DNA of 35,837 nucleotides from NCBI GenBank assembly GCA_030652315.1, contig JAUSAX010000111.1, forward strand, positions 1 to 35,837, read 5' to 3'. The notes beneath the pieces were generated by a model that saw only the letters and a program-made list of their open reading frames with translations, searched no databases and was not told the DNA's origin. Position 1 is the stretch's first letter, and every line of letters begins with the position of its first letter. This document shows, in pieces, positions 30,889 through 35,837 of the stretch. The translations under genes and the position numbers were made by a program. Source of the DNA: Afipia sp. (GTDB taxonomy: Bacteria; Pseudomonadota; Alphaproteobacteria; Rhizobiales; Xanthobacteraceae).

Positions 30889-31098
30889 ATAGTTGTCCCT
30901 CTAAATTGGTATATCCATCCAACGGCTGGCTAAATCGAGCCAGCGTTTACGTAGCGGGACGGTTCATCCAATAATGAGGCATAAGCGCGGCGAGCGATTT
31001 TGTTCCAAAGTCGCTGTAATTTTTTCAAGGCAATAGAAACTAGCCTCAGTTTCTTGCTCAATATTTTGGTGAGAGAGATTATAAGTTATACTATACAT

Positions 31099-31130
31099 AT
31101 CTATACTTAATAGTTTTCATAAGTATAGAT
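31099..31130. promoter_or_regulatory. A/T-rich inverted repeat upstream of the atp operon
   Basis: ATCTATACTTA (31099-31109) and TAAGTATAGAT (31120-31130) are perfect 11-base arms around a 10-base centre. Arm length and spacing would suit a dimeric DNA-binding protein or a weak hairpin. It lies in the A/T-rich stretch between the RlpA-like gene and atpH. Confidence 0.45.
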
Positions 31131-31169
31131 TTCGCCCAGTAAACGCGAAGCCGGCAAATTCGTTACTGG

Positions 31170-31186
31170 ATTGCAATAATTGCAAT
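31170..31186. promoter_or_regulatory. Double palindrome ATTGCAAT-A-ATTGCAAT
   Basis: The self-complementary octamer ATTGCAAT occurs twice, separated by one A, so the 17-base site is both a direct and an inverted repeat. This looks like a protein-binding site. I cannot name a regulator. Confidence 0.35.
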
Positions 31187-31330
31187 GCTGCATGCGCAAG
31201 GCGGGCAGCTCTTTGCCCGATTTGACGGTTCTTCAGCCGGATCGCGGGCCCGAGGGGCCGGTCGGCCGAATCGGGGGCGGCGCGCTGTGGGATGTGTGCC
31301 AACCGGTTCCCCAGGCGAGGTTGTTGCGCC

Positions 31331-31376
31331 GGAGCGGGACGGGATTGGCCGCAGGTTGCGGCCCTGCTGCCGCTCC
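31331..31376. other. Strong nested hairpin in the atpH upstream gap
   Basis: GGAGCGG (31331-31337) pairs with CCGCTCC (31370-31376), and within it GGCCGCA (31347-31353) pairs with TGCGGCC (31357-31363) around GGT. A 9/6 interior loop separates the stems. It has no T-run on either side. It could be part of a structured RNA or a repeat; strand is undetermined. Confidence 0.45.
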
Positions 31377-31631
31377 CCGCTTGCGAAGTTATTTCCACCG
31401 AGCTCCTGCAATGAGCTGCCATAAAGCGCTCAGGATTTCTGTCCCTCGCGCCGCGTCAAGTCGTGACGGCGCGCATGCGACAAACCGGCGCCGCCAAAAA
31501 CGCGTTCGCAATCGTCGTCATGTTGCACCTGCGCGCGCCCTATGTTAGCAAAACCGCGATTTTAGGCTGCTGGGCATGTCGCTCCGGCCAGAAATCGAAG
31601 TCCCGCTTGAATTCCAAGGACTTGGATCGCT

Positions 31632-31650
31632 TGGTGTCGCACTGACACCA
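31632..31650 (+). other. Hairpin in the presumed atpH leader
   Basis: TGGTGTC (31632-31638) pairs with GACACCA (31644-31650) around GCACT. It ends 53 bases before the atpH GTG and would sit in the 5' leader if the promoter lies upstream. A role in operon mRNA stability or control is inference. Confidence 0.4.
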
Positions 31651-31703
31651 GACTGCAGCGATGAACTTATCCTTGGGCATTCGACAGCTTAGAAGAGATA
31701 TTT

Positions 31704-33796
<2,093 letters not shown>

Positions 33797-33805
33797 AAAG
33801 ATCAT

Positions 33806-33866
33806 CGCCGCGCGGATTTGTGCGCGCGGCGAAACTGGGGTTGCGATCCGGCGCGAAGCTGGATCG
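33806..33866 (+). other. Two hairpins in the atpA-atpG gap
   Basis: CGCCGCGCG (33806-33814) pairs with CGCGCGGCG (33823-33831), a 9-bp GC stem with an 8-nt loop and no T-run. Then CGATCC (33844-33849) pairs with GGATCG (33861-33866), extended inward by a G-T wobble and two GC pairs around GCGAA. The second ends shortly before the atpG ribosome site. They may tune relative expression of alpha versus gamma subunits. Confidence 0.5.
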
Positions 33867-33883
33867 TCAGGGTGAGATAAAGA

Positions 33884-34762
33884 ATGGCGTCTCTTAAGGA
33901 CATGCGTGTCCGCATCGCCTCGACCAAGGCGACGCAGAAGATCACCAAGGCCATGCAGATGGTTGCGGCGTCGAAGTTGCGCCGTGCCCAGACCGCGGCC
34001 GAAGCGGCGCGTCCCTATGCCGAGCGCATGGACGCCGTGATCAGCAACATCGCGGGTGCTGCGGCCGGGTCCGGCACCGCACCGGCATTGCTTGCCGGCA
34101 CCGGCAACGACAAGGTCCATCTGCTGCTGGTCTGCACCGGCGAGCGCGGCCTGTCGGGCGCGTTCAACTCGTCCATCGTGCGCCTGGCGCGCGAGCGGGC
34201 GCTGTCGCTGATGAGCCAGGGCAAAGAGGTCAAGTTCTTCTGCGTTGGCCGCAAGGGCTACGAACAGCTCCGCCGCCAGTTCGACAAGCAGATCGTCGGC
34301 AACGTCGAACTGCGCTCGGTGAAGGTGCTCGGCTTCAAGAATGCCGAGGACATCGCCAAGAAGGTCGTTGCGATGTTCGAAGCGGGCGACTTCGACGTCT
34401 GCACGCTGTTCTATTCGCGCTTCAAGTCGGTGATCGCGCAGGTTCCGACCGCGCAGCAGATCATCCCGCTCGTGCTCGAGGAGAAAGAAGCCACGAACGG
34501 CGCGGCAGCGGTTTACGACTACGAGCCGGCCGAAGACGAAATTCTCTCGAGCCTGCTGCCGCGCAATCTCGCGGTGCAGATCTTCCGTGCGCTGCTCGAA
34601 AACAACGCGTCGTTCTACGGCGCGCAGATGAGCGCGATGGACAACGCGACCCGCAACGCCGGCGACATGATCCGCAAGCAGACGCTGATCTACAACCGCA
34701 CCCGCCAGGCGATGATTACCAAGGAACTGATCGAAATCATCTCCGGCGCCGAGGCCATCTAG
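33884..34762 (+). CDS. atpG: ATP synthase F1 gamma subunit
   Basis: A 292-residue gamma subunit, the rotating central stalk. The N-terminal coiled-coil strand is [20 protein letters not shown] followed by [16 protein letters not shown]. The middle has the Rossmann-like [15 protein letters not shown], and the C-terminal strand carries the signature [15 protein letters not shown] at the end. AGGGTGAG precedes the ATG. It lies between atpA and atpD, as in other F1 operons. Confidence 0.97.
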   Translation: MASLKDMRVRIASTKATQKITKAMQMVAASKLRRAQTAAEAARPYAERMDAVISNIAGAAAGSGTAPALLAGTGNDKVHLLLVCTGERGLSGAFNSSIVRLARERALSLMSQGKEVKFFCVGRKGYEQLRRQFDKQIVGNVELRSVKVLGFKNAEDIAKKVVAMFEAGDFDVCTLFYSRFKSVIAQVPTAQQIIPLVLEEKEATNGAAAVYDYEPAEDEILSSLLPRNLAVQIFRALLENNASFYGAQMSAMDNATRNAGDMIRKQTLIYNRTRQAMITKELIEIISGAEAI

Positions 34763-34790
34763 GCCAACCGCCGCATAGACCGAGTTTTAA

Positions 34791-35837
<1,047 letters not shown>

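Larger units (their letters stand above)
30889..31703. other. 815-base gap between the RlpA-like gene and atpH
   Basis: No convincing protein gene lies here; the short open frames have no family features. The left part (about 30960-31190) is strikingly A/T-rich against its surroundings and has two dyads (listed separately). The right part (about 31190-31540) is GC-rich with strong hairpin potential, notably 31331-31376. The last 150 bases lead into atpH. The gap must hold promoters for both divergent transcription units. It shows none of the RNase P, tmRNA, SRP or 6S landmarks I looked for. Confidence 0.6.

Noticed and set aside
31190..31540. RNase P RNA, tmRNA, SRP RNA or 6S RNA in the GC-rich gap
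   Set aside because: The conserved landmarks of these RNAs that I know are absent on both strands.
31117..31645. Several short open frames in the gap before atpH
   Set aside because: No ribosome sites, hydrophobic or domain patterns, or agreement between frames; hairpin-forming GC-rich DNA gives such frames by chance.

Overview
The window is ordinary core chromosome of a GC-rich alphaproteobacterium, most likely a member of the Bradyrhizobium/Rhodopseudomonas/Nitrobacter/Afipia group. The reasons are the gene order (ccm genes next to acnA; mdh-sucC-sucD-sucA-sucB-lpdA; a separate F1-type atpHAGD operon near priA), the alphaproteobacterial families DUF2794 and DUF1223, and the Rhizobiales-style intergenic palindromes. 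I saw no tRNA, rRNA, CRISPR, insertion sequence or phage gene. Species cannot be fixed from the sequence alone.

Layout. 1-2443 (minus strand): cytochrome c maturation genes ccmA-ccmB-ccmC-ccmD-ccmG, the last cut by the window edge. 2683-5400: aconitase acnA, divergent from ccm. 5508-8533: a DUF1223 secreted protein, a DUF2794 protein, a GNAT acetyltransferase and a BI-1/YccA membrane protein, with a structured intergenic stretch at about 6380-6500. 8740-12059 (minus): an FtsX-type permease with its ATPase, divergent from a GDSL arylesterase (12265-12939). 13047-14826: thpR-like 2H phosphoesterase and zapE. 15017-25455: the TCA cluster mdh, sucC, sucD, sucA, sucB, a LysE-type exporter, an SDR oxidoreductase and lpdA. 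25483-26622: a small membrane protein and a convergent DUF4337 protein. 26912-30888: xerC, divergent priA, and an RlpA-like protein. 31704 to the end: atpH, atpA, atpG and partial atpD.

The genes are mostly central respiratory metabolism: heme handling for c-type cytochromes, a run of TCA enzymes from 2-oxoglutarate dehydrogenase through succinyl-CoA synthetase to malate dehydrogenase, aconitase, and the catalytic head of ATP synthase.

The most interesting signal is not in the genes. Two intergenic elements (12099-12265 and 26748-26915) share one architecture to within a base or two. Each is a pair of long hairpins in inverted orientation. Each hairpin has about 9-10 bp of outer stem starting (C)TAGTG or its covaried form, a 3-nt T-A/T-T bulge always on the same arm, 16-17 bp of inner stem and a loop of 21-26 nt. 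The two hairpins are joined by an 11-13 nt A/T-rich spacer. Stem sequences differ between copies while pairing is kept. One copy overlaps the probable start codon of the arylesterase gene; the other supplies the stop codon of xerC. A third paired-hairpin element of another sequence family (27953-28065) has the same plan and lies on the other side of xerC.
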